Shown here piece after piece: positions 43,356 through 56,835 of a DNA stretch of 64,000 nucleotides. The stretch lies in contig NZ_FOWQ01000001.1 of NCBI RefSeq assembly GCF_900115505.1, positions 434,001-498,000 on the forward strand, written 5' to 3'. The translations under genes were made by a program, and so were the position numbers. The notes under the pieces were generated by a model that was not told where the DNA came from, ran no database searches, and saw nothing but the letters and a program-made list of their open reading frames with translations. The DNA comes from Geodermatophilus dictyosporus. GTDB taxonomy: Bacteria; Actinomycetota; Actinomycetes; Mycobacteriales; Geodermatophilaceae. Position 1 is the first letter of the stretch. Each line of letters starts with the position of its first letter.

Positions 43356-44074
43356 GGCGCGTCCAGGCGCACGAGGTCGATCATCGCCGCCGCCTGCAGG
43401 CCGTCGCCGTCCACGGTGAGCACCTCCAGCGGCACCCGCCGCCAGCAGGCCAGCAGCAGGTCACCGGCCGTGCCGCGCAACGTGGCCACCGGCTGCGGCC
43501 GCGAGCCCGCGAACAGGGTCCGCTCCTGCCCGGCGTCGATCGCGTGCAGCACCACCGGGTGGGCGCCCTCGGGCGGGCCGTCGGGGAAGACCCCGGGCAC
43601 CACGACCTCCAGCCACTCGTCGACGCCGTCGAGGCCCACGTCGGCCGGGACCGGCCGCACGTCGCCGAACACCTGCTCGACGTCGACGGTGTGCACGACG
43701 GCCTCGTGCGTCTGCCGCCGCAGCACGAAGGCGACGTCCTGCCGCGGCGCCCAGGTCCAGACCCGCTCGGCGGGGTCGGCGGCGGCCAGCGCGACCTCCA
43801 GCTCCGCTGACTGCCCGGCCGACCAGCCCAGCAGCTCGTCGTCGGGACGGCGCTGCGGGCCCTCGTAGCCACCGGGGTGCGGTGCGCGCGTGCGCACCAC
43901 CCACGCCCAGAAGTGCTGCACCTCGCCGAGGTGCCAGACCAGGTCCGACAGCGTCCAGCCGGGGCAGCCGGGCACCGCGGCGCCCCAGCCGGCGGCCAGC
44001 ACGGCCTCGGCGGCGGCATCGGCGAAGCGGGCGTCGGCCCGGCGCAGCGCCGCGAGGTGGGCGGACGGGTCCAT
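43352..44074 (-). CDS. Mycothiol-dependent maleylpyruvate isomerase-type protein
   Basis: 240 residues. A DinB-like four-helix domain with metal-ligand histidines in LVWHLGEVQHFW and RRQTHEAVVH, and a second part with LFAGSRPQPVATLRG typical of the TIGR03083 family of actinobacterial mycothiol-dependent enzymes. The substrate is unknown. The mycothiol ligase gene mshC lies 5.5 kb away, so mycothiol itself is expected in this host. Confidence 0.85.
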   Translation of the reverse strand: MDPSAHLAALRRADARFADAAAEAVLAAGWGAAVPGCPGWTLSDLVWHLGEVQHFWAWVVRTRAPHPGGYEGPQRRPDDELLGWSAGQSAELEVALAAADPAERVWTWAPRQDVAFVLRRQTHEAVVHTVDVEQVFGDVRPVPADVGLDGVDEWLEVVVPGVFPDGPPEGAHPVVLHAIDAGQERTLFAGSRPQPVATLRGTAGDLLLACWRRVPLEVLTVDGDGLQAAAMIDLVRLDAP

Positions 44075-44090
44075 CGGCGGCCTCCCCGGG

Positions 44091-45116
44091 TCAGGTACCC
44101 CGGACGCTAGCGCCGGTCGGTGACGGGTGGCCCGGCGGCGGCCGCCACAACGCCGCGGGCCGGGTGGGCGGACGGGAGGTGAGCAGCTCCTGGGCCGCCC
44201 GCGAGTCGAGCACCAGGTCGGTCACCAGGCCCGCGGCCAGCGCGGCGACGAGACCGGCGACCTTGTCGTCGCCGGCGACCGCGCACACCCGCCGGGGGAT
44301 GCGGCGCAGCAGCGGCGGGAGGAGGCCGCTGGTGCGCGCGTTGAGCGGGATCCCCTCCCACGAGCCGTCAGCGCGCAGGAAGACCGTGCAGACGTCGCCC
44401 ACCACGTGGCCGGCGAGGAGGTCGGCGCGGTCCCCGGGGGTCAGGTAGCCCTCCGTGTGCACCCGCGAGGGCACCGCGCCGGTCATCGCCCCGATGCCGA
44501 ACAGCGCGACGCCGGCCCCCTGCTGGAGGTCGAGGACGCGGCGCACGCTGCGCTCGCGCCACATCGCCTGGCGCGTCTCGGGCCGGTCGAAGAACGCCGG
44601 CACCGGGAAGTGGTGCACCCGGGCGTCCCACGCCGTCCCGAACCGGCCGAGGACGTCGCTGCCGTAGCCGACCCCGCTGCTGTGGGTGTTCATCGCCCCG
44701 TTGAGCTGGACGACGTGCGCGTCCCGCAGCGGGCGCGCCCGCAGGTGCTGGCCCACCGCGCTGGTCGTGGTGCCCCACGCCAGGCCCAGGGTGGTGCCGG
44801 AGTCGACCACCTCGTCGAGCAGCACGGCGGTCTCGGCCGCGACCGCCTGCAGCCGGGCCGGGCCGGTCGCGTCCTCCGGAACGGGGACCACGCGGGCCGA
44901 GATGCCGTGCCGGCGGCCGAGCTCCGCGGCCATCGCGGCTGCACGTCCGTGCACGGGGTTGACCGTGATGGACACGACGCCGGTGGCCCGCGCGGTGTCG
45001 AGGGCCCGGGAGACGGTCGACCGGGAGACGCCCTCCTCGTTGGCGATCGTCTCCATCGTGGCCCTGTCCAGCCAGAACCGTCGGGCGACCCGTTCGATGC
45101 GGTCGTCGGGCGTCAC
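44091..45116 (-). CDS. SorC-family (sugar-binding) transcriptional regulator
   Basis: 341 residues from GTG 45116. The N-terminal helix-turn-helix (LDRATMETIANEEGVSRSTVS) and a long effector domain with DSGTTLGLAWGTT are SorC/DeoR-like. It is divergent from glpD-glpF-glpK and so is the probable regulator of glycerol use, in place of a GlpR. The effector may be glycerol-3-phosphate or another sugar phosphate. Its stop is 16 bases from the convergent neighbour. Confidence 0.85.
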   Translation of the reverse strand: MTPDDRIERVARRFWLDRATMETIANEEGVSRSTVSRALDTARATGVVSITVNPVHGRAAAMAAELGRRHGISARVVPVPEDATGPARLQAVAAETAVLLDEVVDSGTTLGLAWGTTTSAVGQHLRARPLRDAHVVQLNGAMNTHSSGVGYGSDVLGRFGTAWDARVHHFPVPAFFDRPETRQAMWRERSVRRVLDLQQGAGVALFGIGAMTGAVPSRVHTEGYLTPGDRADLLAGHVVGDVCTVFLRADGSWEGIPLNARTSGLLPPLLRRIPRRVCAVAGDDKVAGLVAALAAGLVTDLVLDSRAAQELLTSRPPTRPAALWRPPPGHPSPTGASVRGT

Positions 45117-45169
45117 GTCGGCAGCTCCTCCCCGGCGAGTCCTCGCCACCGGCGACGGTAGTCCGCCGC

Positions 45170-45183
45170 TGCACATCCGTGCA
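45170..45183. promoter_or_regulatory. Candidate SorC operator
   Basis: TGCACATCCGTGCA is an inverted repeat TGCAC-N4-GTGCA in the 161-base gap between the SorC-type gene and glpD. It is the most symmetrical element there. Confidence 0.4.
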
Positions 45184-45277
45184 CCGGGCTGCTCTAGCGG
45201 CGCACCCCGGGCAGGCTCTGAGGTGTTCAGCTAACCGGCGTCCACGTCGGTGACCAGCGCACCTCCCGGGAGTGCCC

Positions 45278-47023
45278 GTGCCCACCGCCCTGTCCCTGCA
45301 GAACCGCTCCGACGCACTCGACCGCATGTCCTCCCAGGTCCTCGACGTCCTCGTGATCGGAGGTGGTGTGACCGGCGCCGGGGCCGCCCTGGATGCCGCC
45401 AGCCGCGGCCTGACCGTCGGCCTGCTCGAGCAGCGCGACTGGGCCTCGGGCACCTCGAGCCGGGCGAGCAAGCTGGTCCACGGCGGCTTGCGCTACCTGG
45501 AGATGCTCGACTTCGCGCTGGTCCGCGAGGCGCTGCACGAGCGCGGCCTGCTCGTCGGCCGGCTCGCCCCGCACCTGGTGCACCCGGTGCCCTTCCTCTA
45601 CCCGATCCGGCACCGGCTGTGGGAACGGGTCTACATCGGCGCCGGCATCGCGCTCTACGACACCCTCGGCGGGCTGCTCGGCCGGGTCGGCGGCCGGGGG
45701 GTGCCGCTGCACCGGCACCTGTCGAAGGAGGCGCTGCGCCGGGTCGCCCCGTCGCTGCGCGAGGACGCCGCCATCGGCGCCATCCGCTACTGGGACGCCA
45801 AGGTCGACGACGCCCGCCTGGTGCAGGTGCTCGTGCGCACCGCCGTCGGCCACGGCGCGCTGGCCGCCAGCCGCACGCAGGTGACCGGCTACCTGGAGGA
45901 GGACGGCCGGGTCGCGGGCGTGCGCGCCGTGGACCTCGAGACCGGCCGCGACCTCACCATCCGGGCCCGCCACGTCGTCGGCGCCACCGGCGTGTGGACC
46001 GACCAGACCCAGGAGCTCTTCCGCGCCCAGGGCCTCACGGTGCGGGCCTCCAAGGGCGTGCACATCGCCGTCCCGCGGTCGGTGATCGCCGGCGAGGACG
46101 GGTTCATCCTCCGCACGGAGAAGAGCGTGCTGTTCATCATCCCGTGGCCCACCCACTGGGTGATCGGCACGACCGACACCCCGTGGGACCTGGCCAAGGA
46201 CCACCCGGTCGCCTCCTCCGCCGACGTCGACTACCTGCTCGAGCACGCCAACGCCGTCCTCGAGCGCCCGCTCACCCGCGACGACGTCCTCGGCGTCTAC
46301 ACCGGCCTGCGCCCCCTGCTGCAGCCGGTCGACGACGGCAGCGGCTCGACGACGAAGGTCTCCCGCGAGCACACCGTGGCCACCGTCCGGCCCGGGCTGA
46401 CCGTCATCGCCGGCGGCAAGTACACGACCTACCGGGTCATGGCCCGCGACGTCGTCGACATGGCGCTGGCCGACCGCGCGCCCGGCGAGGACCCGGCCGC
46501 GACGGTCCCGGCGTCGCTGACCGAGGAGCTGCCCCTGGTCGGCGCCGACGGCTACCAGGTGCGCTGGAACCGCAAGGCCCACCTCGCCGCCGCGCACGGC
46601 TGGACCGAGACGCGCGTGGAGCACCTGCTCGACCGCTACGGCAGCCTGGTCGACGAGGTGTTGGCCCTCGTCGACGCCGACCCCGACCTCGGCCGGCCGC
46701 TCGAGGGTGCCCCGGACTACCTGCGGGCCGAGGTCCTCTACGCGGTCACCGCCGAGGGCGCGCTGCACCTGGAGGACGTGCTGACCCGGCGCACCCGGCT
46801 GTCCTACGAGCAGGCCGACCGGGGGACGGCGTCGGCGCGCGCGGCCGCCGCGCTCATGGCCGGGCCCCTGGGCTGGGACGACGCGCAGCTCGAGCGCGAG
46901 GTCTCCAGCTACCTCGCCCGCGTCGAGGCCGAGCGGGCCGCCGAGGTCATGCCCGACGACAGCTCCGCCGAGGCCGCCCGGCTGCGCGCCCCCGAGATCC
47001 GGCCCTTCGCCGACGCCTCCTGA
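45278..47023 (+). CDS. glpD: Glycerol-3-phosphate dehydrogenase GlpD
   Basis: 581 residues. VIGGGVTGAGAALDAASRG is the FAD-binding motif, ASKLVHGGLRYLE the family block, and TTDTPW and KYTTYR later catalytic-region motifs. It oxidises glycerol-3-phosphate to dihydroxyacetone phosphate, passing electrons to quinone at the membrane. GTG 45278 is preferred over 45272 for the GGGAG site 5 bases upstream. A 12-base perfect hairpin follows the stop. It is the first gene of the glp operon. Confidence 0.93.
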   Translation: MPTALSLQNRSDALDRMSSQVLDVLVIGGGVTGAGAALDAASRGLTVGLLEQRDWASGTSSRASKLVHGGLRYLEMLDFALVREALHERGLLVGRLAPHLVHPVPFLYPIRHRLWERVYIGAGIALYDTLGGLLGRVGGRGVPLHRHLSKEALRRVAPSLREDAAIGAIRYWDAKVDDARLVQVLVRTAVGHGALAASRTQVTGYLEEDGRVAGVRAVDLETGRDLTIRARHVVGATGVWTDQTQELFRAQGLTVRASKGVHIAVPRSVIAGEDGFILRTEKSVLFIIPWPTHWVIGTTDTPWDLAKDHPVASSADVDYLLEHANAVLERPLTRDDVLGVYTGLRPLLQPVDDGSGSTTKVSREHTVATVRPGLTVIAGGKYTTYRVMARDVVDMALADRAPGEDPAATVPASLTEELPLVGADGYQVRWNRKAHLAAAHGWTETRVEHLLDRYGSLVDEVLALVDADPDLGRPLEGAPDYLRAEVLYAVTAEGALHLEDVLTRRTRLSYEQADRGTASARAAAALMAGPLGWDDAQLEREVSSYLARVEAERAAEVMPDDSSAEAARLRAPEIRPFADAS

Positions 47024-47027
47024 GCCC

Positions 47028-47055
47028 GGGGCCGGCCGGTGACCCGGCCGGCCCC
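47028..47055. terminator. Perfect 12-bp hairpin between glpD and glpF
   Basis: GGGGCCGGCCGG, loop TGAC, CCGGCCGGCCCC. There is no T-run, but a C-run follows. It may attenuate or protect mRNA ends between glpD and glpF. Confidence 0.6.
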
Positions 47056-47174
47056 GCCCCCCCCCCGACCCCGTCGACCGCGAACCCGCGAGAGGAGGAG
47101 CGCGGATCCCGCACGACCCGCCCGGATGCGGGCGGGCCCCCGTACGGCACAACCGGACAGAGAGGTCCCAGGAC

Positions 47175-47900
47175 GTGTCACTGGTCTCCGTATTCTTCTC
47201 CGAGGTGCTCGGCACCGGACTGCTGCTGCTGGGCGGCGTCGGCGTGGTCGCCAACGTCCTGCTCACCGACTCCAAGGGCCGCGGCGCCGACTGGCTGCTG
47301 ATCAACTTCGGCTGGGGTCTGGCGGTCTTCATCGGCGTCTACGCCGCCTACCGCAGCGGCGCCCACCTCAACCCCGCCGTCACCCTGGGCCTGTGGGCCT
47401 CGGGAGCCGAGGAGTACGCCCCCGGCGTCGACATCACCGTCGGCAGCACGCTGGTCTACTTCGCCGGCGAGTTCGTCGGCGCCTTCCTCGGCGCCGTCGT
47501 GGCCTGGCTGGCCTACCACGAGCACTACGCCGCCCACCCCGACCCGGGCGAGGTCCTGGCGACGTTCTCCACCGCGCCGGCCATCCGCCGGCCGGTCTGG
47601 AACGTGGTCACCGAGCTCGTCGGCACGTTCGTGCTGGTCTACGTGATCCTGAGGTTCGGCAACACCCCGACCGAGATCGGCCCGGTGGCGGTCGCCCTGC
47701 TGGTCGTCGGCATCGGCGCCTCGCTCGGCGGGCCGACCGGCTACGCCATCAACCCCGCCCGCGACCTCGGCCCGCGCATCGCGCACGCCGTGCTGCCCAT
47801 CCGCGGCAAGAAGGGCAGCGACTGGGGCTACGCCTGGGTCCCGGTGGTCGGCCCCGTCATCGGCGGCGTCCTCGCTGGCCTGCTCGCCCGGGTCTTCTGA
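47175..47900 (+). CDS. glpF: Glycerol facilitator / aquaporin (MIP family)
   Basis: 241 residues, six membrane segments plus the two half-helices with NPA boxes in HLNPAVTLG and [10 protein letters not shown]. The Asp after the second box (NPARD) is the mark of glycerol-conducting members. It lets glycerol enter before GlpK phosphorylates it. The GTG start is at the first membrane helix, 151 bases after glpD and 59 before glpK. Confidence 0.92.
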   Translation: MSLVSVFFSEVLGTGLLLLGGVGVVANVLLTDSKGRGADWLLINFGWGLAVFIGVYAAYRSGAHLNPAVTLGLWASGAEEYAPGVDITVGSTLVYFAGEFVGAFLGAVVAWLAYHEHYAAHPDPGEVLATFSTAPAIRRPVWNVVTELVGTFVLVYVILRFGNTPTEIGPVAVALLVVGIGASLGGPTGYAINPARDLGPRIAHAVLPIRGKKGSDWGYAWVPVVGPVIGGVLAGLLARVF

Positions 47901-47959
47901 CCCGCTCCCCGCTCCACACGCCCGCACCCCCACCTGCAACGACGCACCCGGAGGTCCCC

Positions 47960-49480
47960 GTGAGCCAGTACATCGCCGCCATCGACCAGGGCACCACCAG
48001 CACCCGCTGCATGGTCTTCGACCACGACGGCGCCGTCGTGGCCGTCGGCCAGAAGGAGCACCAGCAGATCTTCCCGCGCGCCGGCTGGGTCGAGCACGAC
48101 CCGGTCGAGATCTGGGCCAACGTCCGCGAGGTGGTCGGCCAGGCGCTGGCCCGCGCCGACCTGACCGGCGCCGACCTCGCCGCCGTGGGCCTGACCAACC
48201 AGCGCGAGACCACCGTCGTGTGGGACAGGACCACCGGCGAGCCGGTCTACAACGCCATCGTCTGGCAGGACACCCGCACCGACCGCATCGTCACCGAGCT
48301 CGGCGAGCTCGGCGGCGGCGCCGACCGGTACAAGGAGAAGGTCGGCCTCCCGCTGGCCACCTACTTCGCCGGGCCCAAGGTGACCTGGATCCTCGACAAC
48401 ATCGAGGGCGCCCGGGAGCGGGCCGAGCGCGGCGACCTGCTCATGGGCACGATCGACAGCTGGCTGCTGTGGCACATGACCGGCGGCACCGACGGCGGGC
48501 AGCACATCACCGACGTCAGCAACGCCTCGCGCACGATGCTCATGGACTACCGGACGCTGGCCTGGGACGAGTCGATCGCCGCGGACATGCGCATCCCCGT
48601 GTCGATGCTGCCGGAGATCCGCTCCAACTCCGAGGTCTACGGCGAGGGCCGCAAGGCCGGCGCGCTCGCGGGCGTCACGATCGCCGGCTCGCTCGGCGAC
48701 CAGCAGGCGGCCACCTTCGGGCAGGTCTGCTTCTCGCCCGGCATGGCCAAGAACACCTACGGCACGGGCAACTTCCTGCTGCTCAACACCGGCGAGGAGG
48801 CGGTGTCGTCGAAGAACGGCCTGCTGACGACGGTCTGCTACAAGATCGGCGACCGCAGGCCGGTGTACGCCCTCGAGGGCTCCATCGCCGTCACCGGCTC
48901 GCTGGTGCAGTGGGTGCGCGACAACCTGCGGCTCATCGGCGGCGCCGGCGAGATCGAGGCGGTGGCCCGCTCGGTGGAGGACAACGGCGGCGCCTACTTC
49001 GTGCCCGCGTTCTCCGGCCTGTTCGCCCCGCACTGGCGCTCCGACGCCCGCGGCGCGCTGGTCGGGCTGACCCGCTACGTCAACCGCGGCCACCTGGCCC
49101 GCGCCGTCCTGGAGGCCACCGCCTACCAGACCCGCGAGGTCGTGGAGGCGATGAACGCCGACTCCGGCGTCGACCTCACCGAGCTGCGCGTCGACGGCGG
49201 CATGGTGGTCAACGAGCTGCTCATGCAGTTCCAGGCCGACGTCCTCGGCGTCGACGTCGTCCGGCCGCAGATCGCCGAGACGACGGCGCTGGGCGCGGCC
49301 TACGCCGCCGGGCTCGCCGTCGGCTTCTGGGCCGACGAGGACGAGCTGACCAGCCAGTGGGCGGAGGACCAGCGGTGGTCGCCGGCCATGGACGCCGGCA
49401 CCCGCGACCGCTACTACCGCAAGTGGCAGAAGGCCGTGGCCCGCACCCTCGACTGGGTCGACGACGACGACGACGCCTGA
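47960..49480 (+). CDS. glpK: Glycerol kinase GlpK
   Basis: 506 residues. [35 protein letters not shown], and a C-terminal [12 protein letters not shown] are family blocks of FGGY glycerol kinases. It makes glycerol-3-phosphate from glycerol and ATP in the cytoplasm. The GTG at 47960 has a GGAGG site 5 bases upstream. It is third in the glp operon, followed by a hairpin terminator. Confidence 0.95.
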   Translation: MSQYIAAIDQGTTSTRCMVFDHDGAVVAVGQKEHQQIFPRAGWVEHDPVEIWANVREVVGQALARADLTGADLAAVGLTNQRETTVVWDRTTGEPVYNAIVWQDTRTDRIVTELGELGGGADRYKEKVGLPLATYFAGPKVTWILDNIEGARERAERGDLLMGTIDSWLLWHMTGGTDGGQHITDVSNASRTMLMDYRTLAWDESIAADMRIPVSMLPEIRSNSEVYGEGRKAGALAGVTIAGSLGDQQAATFGQVCFSPGMAKNTYGTGNFLLLNTGEEAVSSKNGLLTTVCYKIGDRRPVYALEGSIAVTGSLVQWVRDNLRLIGGAGEIEAVARSVEDNGGAYFVPAFSGLFAPHWRSDARGALVGLTRYVNRGHLARAVLEATAYQTREVVEAMNADSGVDLTELRVDGGMVVNELLMQFQADVLGVDVVRPQIAETTALGAAYAAGLAVGFWADEDELTSQWAEDQRWSPAMDAGTRDRYYRKWQKAVARTLDWVDDDDDA

Positions 49481-49485
49481 GCCGT

Positions 49486-49525
49486 CCCGCGGGCGCCGTC
49501 CCCAGGTGGGGGCGGCGTCCGCGGG
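49486..49525. terminator. Strong hairpin after glpK
   Basis: CCGCGGGCGCCGTCCCC pairs with GGGGGCGGCGTCCGCGG around a short AGGT loop. It has no T-run, but the position between glpK and mshC suggests an actinobacterial-type terminator. Confidence 0.6.
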
Positions 49526-49557
49526 GTGGGCCCGACCACGCAACTAGGCTCGGCGTC

Positions 49558-50823
49558 GTGCTCGCCTGGCCCGCCCCGCTCCTGCCGACCCTGCCGGGTG
49601 CCGGCCCGGTCCTCCGGGTGTTCGACACCGCCCGCGGGGAGGTCGTGGCCACCACGCCCGACCGGGTGGCCCGGATGTACGTCTGCGGGATCACCCCCTA
49701 CGACGCCACCCACCTCGGCCACGCCGCCACCTACCTGGCCTTCGACCTGGTCAACCGGGTGTGGCGCGACGCCGGGCACGGCGTCCACTACGTGCAGAAC
49801 GTCACCGACATCGACGACCCCCTGCTCGAGCGCGCCGAGCGCGACGGCGAGGACTGGGTGGTGCTCGGGATGCGCGAGACCGCGCTGTTCCGCGAGGACA
49901 TGACGGCGCTGCGGGTGCTGCCGCCCGACGACTACGTGGGGGCGGTGGCGACCATCCCGCGGATCGTCGCGCACGTGGAGACCCTGCTCGACGAGGGCCT
50001 GGCCTACGCGCTCGACGACGGCACCGGCGACGTCTACCACGACGTCGCCCAGGCCCCGGGCTTCGGCGAGGAGTCCGGCTACGACGAGGCCACCATGCTG
50101 GCGCTGTCGGCCGAGCGCGGCGGCGACCCCGACCGCCCGGGCAAGCGCAACCGGCTCGACCCGCTGCTGTGGCGCGGGCGCCGCGAGGGCGAGCCGTCCT
50201 GGCCCGGCCCGCGCGGCACCGAGGGCCGGCCGGGCTGGCACATCGAGTGCGCCGCCATCGCGCTGGCCACCATCGGCATGGGCTTCGACGTGCAGGGCGG
50301 CGGCAGCGACCTGGTCTTCCCGCACCACGAGTTCTCCGCCGTCCACGCCGAGGCGCTCACCGCCACCAAGCCCTTCGCCCGGGCCTACGTGCACGCGGCG
50401 ATGATCGGTCTGGACGGGGAGAAGATGAGCAAGAGCCGGGGCAACCTGGTGTTCGTCTCCAAGCTGCGCGGCGAGGGCGTCGACCCGATGGCGATCCGGC
50501 TCGCGCTGCTGTCGGGCCACTACCGCACCGACCGCGCCTGGACCGCCGATCTGCTGGCCGCCGCGCAGGACCGGCTGGCCACCTGGAGGCGCGCCGCGGC
50601 CTGCAGCACCGGCGCCCCGGCCGCCCCGGTGCTGGCGGGCCTGCGCGAGCGCCTGGCCGACGACCTCGACAGCCCCGGCGCCATCGCCCTCGTCGACACC
50701 TGGGCGGCGGCCACCCTCGCCGGCGGCGGGGACGGCGAGGACGGCGCCCCGGCCATGGTGGCCGACGCGGTCGACGCGCTGCTGGGCGTCGACCTGTTCG
50801 GCGCCGCGCTGCAGGAGGGCTGA
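49558..50823 (+). CDS. mshC: Cysteine:GlcN-Ins ligase MshC (mycothiol synthesis)
   Basis: 421 residues. [20 protein letters not shown] holds the zinc Cys and HIGH-type motif, [38 protein letters not shown], and KMSKSRG for ATP use. It joins cysteine to glucosaminyl-inositol in the third to last step of mycothiol synthesis, and is related to cysteinyl-tRNA synthetase but shorter, with a family-typical N-terminus ([17 protein letters not shown]). The GTG start is at 49558. The stop overlaps the next ATG (TGATG). Confidence 0.95.
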   Translation: MLAWPAPLLPTLPGAGPVLRVFDTARGEVVATTPDRVARMYVCGITPYDATHLGHAATYLAFDLVNRVWRDAGHGVHYVQNVTDIDDPLLERAERDGEDWVVLGMRETALFREDMTALRVLPPDDYVGAVATIPRIVAHVETLLDEGLAYALDDGTGDVYHDVAQAPGFGEESGYDEATMLALSAERGGDPDRPGKRNRLDPLLWRGRREGEPSWPGPRGTEGRPGWHIECAAIALATIGMGFDVQGGGSDLVFPHHEFSAVHAEALTATKPFARAYVHAAMIGLDGEKMSKSRGNLVFVSKLRGEGVDPMAIRLALLSGHYRTDRAWTADLLAAAQDRLATWRRAAACSTGAPAAPVLAGLRERLADDLDSPGAIALVDTWAAATLAGGGDGEDGAPAMVADAVDALLGVDLFGAALQEG

Positions 50824-51851
50824 TGACCGGCGGGTTCAGGCTCACCGACCGCGCGACGCGCGAGGCGGAGGAGTCCGGGCTCGCCCCCGCCGCGGCGCGC
50901 TCGGCGGCCGGCCGCGGCCGCGCCGTCGCCGAGCCCGAGGACCGGCTGCGCACCGCCTACGAGCGTGACCGGGACCGGATCCTGCACGCCAAGGCCTTTC
51001 GCCGGCTCAAGCACAAGACGCAGGTCTTCCTCAACCCCGACGGCGACCACTTCGTCACCCGGCTCACCCACACGCTGCAGGTCACCCAGGTGGCCCGCGC
51101 GATCGCCCGGGCGCTGGGCCTCAACGAGACGCTGGCCGAGGCGATCGCGCTCGGCCACGACGTCGGGCACTCGCCGTTCGGCCACATCGGCGAGGACGCC
51201 TTCGACCCCTACGTCCCCGGTGGCTGGCACCACGCGGCGCAGGGGGTGCGGATCGTGGAGGTGCTCGAGCACCTCAACCTCACCTGGGAGGTCCGCGACG
51301 GCATCCGCGCGCACAGCTGGAAGATCACCCCGCCGCCGGCCACCCGCGAGGGCGAGTGCGTGCGCTACGCCGACCGGATCGCCTACCTCTCGCACGACGC
51401 CCTGGACGCCGTCCGCGCCGGGGTGCTGCGGCCCGGCGACCTGCCGGCGGTCGCCCGCGCGGCGTTCGGCGAGCCGGGCAGCGCGATGGTCGGGGCGATG
51501 GTCGACGCCGTGGTCACCGGGTCGCTCGCCGACGGGGGAGAAGTGGTGATGGCGGCCGGGTCGCTGGCGGCCATGCACGAGCTGCGGGCGTTCATGTTCC
51601 GGCGGGTGTACGTGTCCGAGACCGCCGCGGGGCAGAAGCAGCTGGCGGTCGACGTCATCCGCCGGCTGGTCGACCACCACCTCGCCCACCCCGAGCTCAT
51701 CCCGCCCACCTACCGCGACACCGAGGCCGACCTGGTGACGCAGGTGGTCGACCACGTGTCGGGGATGACCGACCGGTTCGCGCTGGCCACCCACGACCGG
51801 CTCTTCGGCGAGGACGCCGCGGCCCGCATGACCCCGCTGCTGCGCACCTGA
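50823..51851 (+). CDS. dgt: dNTP triphosphohydrolase (HD domain, dGTPase-like)
   Basis: 342 residues. HD motifs: [29 protein letters not shown], and SHDALD, with [22 protein letters not shown] as the conserved N-terminus. The enzyme removes triphosphate from deoxynucleotides and so limits dNTP pools. The ATG overlaps the mshC stop, so translation is coupled. Length is slightly short compared with the E. coli enzyme, as usual in actinobacteria. Confidence 0.92.
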   Translation: MTGGFRLTDRATREAEESGLAPAAARSAAGRGRAVAEPEDRLRTAYERDRDRILHAKAFRRLKHKTQVFLNPDGDHFVTRLTHTLQVTQVARAIARALGLNETLAEAIALGHDVGHSPFGHIGEDAFDPYVPGGWHHAAQGVRIVEVLEHLNLTWEVRDGIRAHSWKITPPPATREGECVRYADRIAYLSHDALDAVRAGVLRPGDLPAVARAAFGEPGSAMVGAMVDAVVTGSLADGGEVVMAAGSLAAMHELRAFMFRRVYVSETAAGQKQLAVDVIRRLVDHHLAHPELIPPTYRDTEADLVTQVVDHVSGMTDRFALATHDRLFGEDAAARMTPLLRT

Positions 51852-52020
51852 CCCCGTCCCTCCTGGGGTGTCCTGCGGGGGCCGGGGGTCCTGCGGGGCT
51901 CCGGGAGGACGAGGAACGCCCCAGGAGCGGCAGCTTGACGGATTCCACCGGGTGACCGTTATCCCCAACTGCCGCACGACCGGACCGGCCGCCGCGGGAG
52001 GGACCGGCGACCGGGTCGGG

Positions 52021-52884
52021 CTAGTTGGGGGAGGAACCCCGGCGGCGGAGGTAGCGCTCGAACTCGCGGGCGATCTGGTCGCCGTTGGCCTGGGAGAGGT
52101 CGGTCTCGGTCTGCCGCTCCTCCAGCGACCGGACGTACTCGACGACCTCGGCGTCCTCCTGGGCCATCTCGTCGACGGTCTTGACCCACTCGTCGGCCTG
52201 CTGGGGCAGCGCGCCCAGCGGCACGGCGACCTCCAGCACCTCCTCGACCCGCTGCAGCAGCGCCACGGTGGCCCGCGGCGAGGGCGGCTGCGACACGTAG
52301 TGCGGGACGGCGGCCCAAAAGCTCACCGCCGGGAGCCCGGCCTGCACGCAGGCGTCCTGGAAGACGCCGAGGATGCCGGTGGGCCCCTCGTAGCGGGAGG
52401 TCTCCAGACCCCAGCGCTCGGCGGACTCGGCGTCGTAGGCCGAGCCGGTGACCGGCGTGGGGCGGGTGTGCGGCGTGTCGGCGAGCAGCGCGCCCAGCGC
52501 GACGACGGTCTGCACGTCGAGCTCGCGGCACAGCTCGATGAGCTCCTCGCAGAAGCCGCGCCAGCGCATGTTGGGCTCGATGCCGCGGATGAGCACGACG
52601 TCGCGGTCGCTGTCCGGCGGGCGGGCCACCGAGATGCGCGTCGTCGGCCACTCGACGCGGCGGCTGATCCCGCCGACCAGGGAGACGGTGGGCCGGTTGA
52701 CCTGGAAGTCGTAGTAGTCCTCGGGGTCCAGCGCCGCGAGGGGGGTGGCGTCCCAGATCAGCTCCAGGTGCTCGAGCGCCCCGGTGGCGGCGTCCCCGGC
52801 GTCGTTCCAGCCCTCGAACGCGACCACCACCACCGGCCGGTCGAGCTGGGGCAGGTCCTCGGAGGCGGACTTGGGGTCGGTCAC
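52021..52884 (-). CDS. PAC2 family protein
   Basis: 287 residues. [21 protein letters not shown] at the N-terminus and [16 protein letters not shown] define the actinobacterial PAC2 family, related to eukaryotic proteasome assembly chaperone 2. [16 protein letters not shown] and [12 protein letters not shown] are the central blocks. It may assist the actinobacterial proteasome or another complex. The C-terminal 60 residues are helical and charged. It is divergent from metH. Confidence 0.9.
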   Translation of the reverse strand: MTDPKSASEDLPQLDRPVVVVAFEGWNDAGDAATGALEHLELIWDATPLAALDPEDYYDFQVNRPTVSLVGGISRRVEWPTTRISVARPPDSDRDVVLIRGIEPNMRWRGFCEELIELCRELDVQTVVALGALLADTPHTRPTPVTGSAYDAESAERWGLETSRYEGPTGILGVFQDACVQAGLPAVSFWAAVPHYVSQPPSPRATVALLQRVEEVLEVAVPLGALPQQADEWVKTVDEMAQEDAEVVEYVRSLEERQTETDLSQANGDQIAREFERYLRRRGSSPN

Positions 52885-53022
52885 CCTGCGAGCCTACGTC
52901 GGTCGCGGCGTCCCGCCGGGGGAGCGAGGTGGGAGGATGGCCCCCGGAACAACAGGCAGGGCCCGGGACCGTTGAGCGTGCAGCAGGCCCGCCCGCCGCC
53001 GACCGAACCCCCGAGGACGCCC

Positions 53023-56826
<3,804 letters not shown>

Positions 56827-56835
56827 CGGCCCCGG

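Noticed and set aside
51860..51955. GC-rich stretch with CTCCTGGGG/CCCCAGGAG halves and a TTGACG-like hexamer
   Set aside because: The halves are 50 bases apart and the promoter-like hexamer would read antisense into the PAC2 gene; too weak to call a regulatory RNA or terminator.
52885..53022. Cobalamin or SAM riboswitch before metH
   Set aside because: The region is only 138 bases, shared with the divergent PAC2 promoter, and shows no B12-box or kink-turn-like structure.
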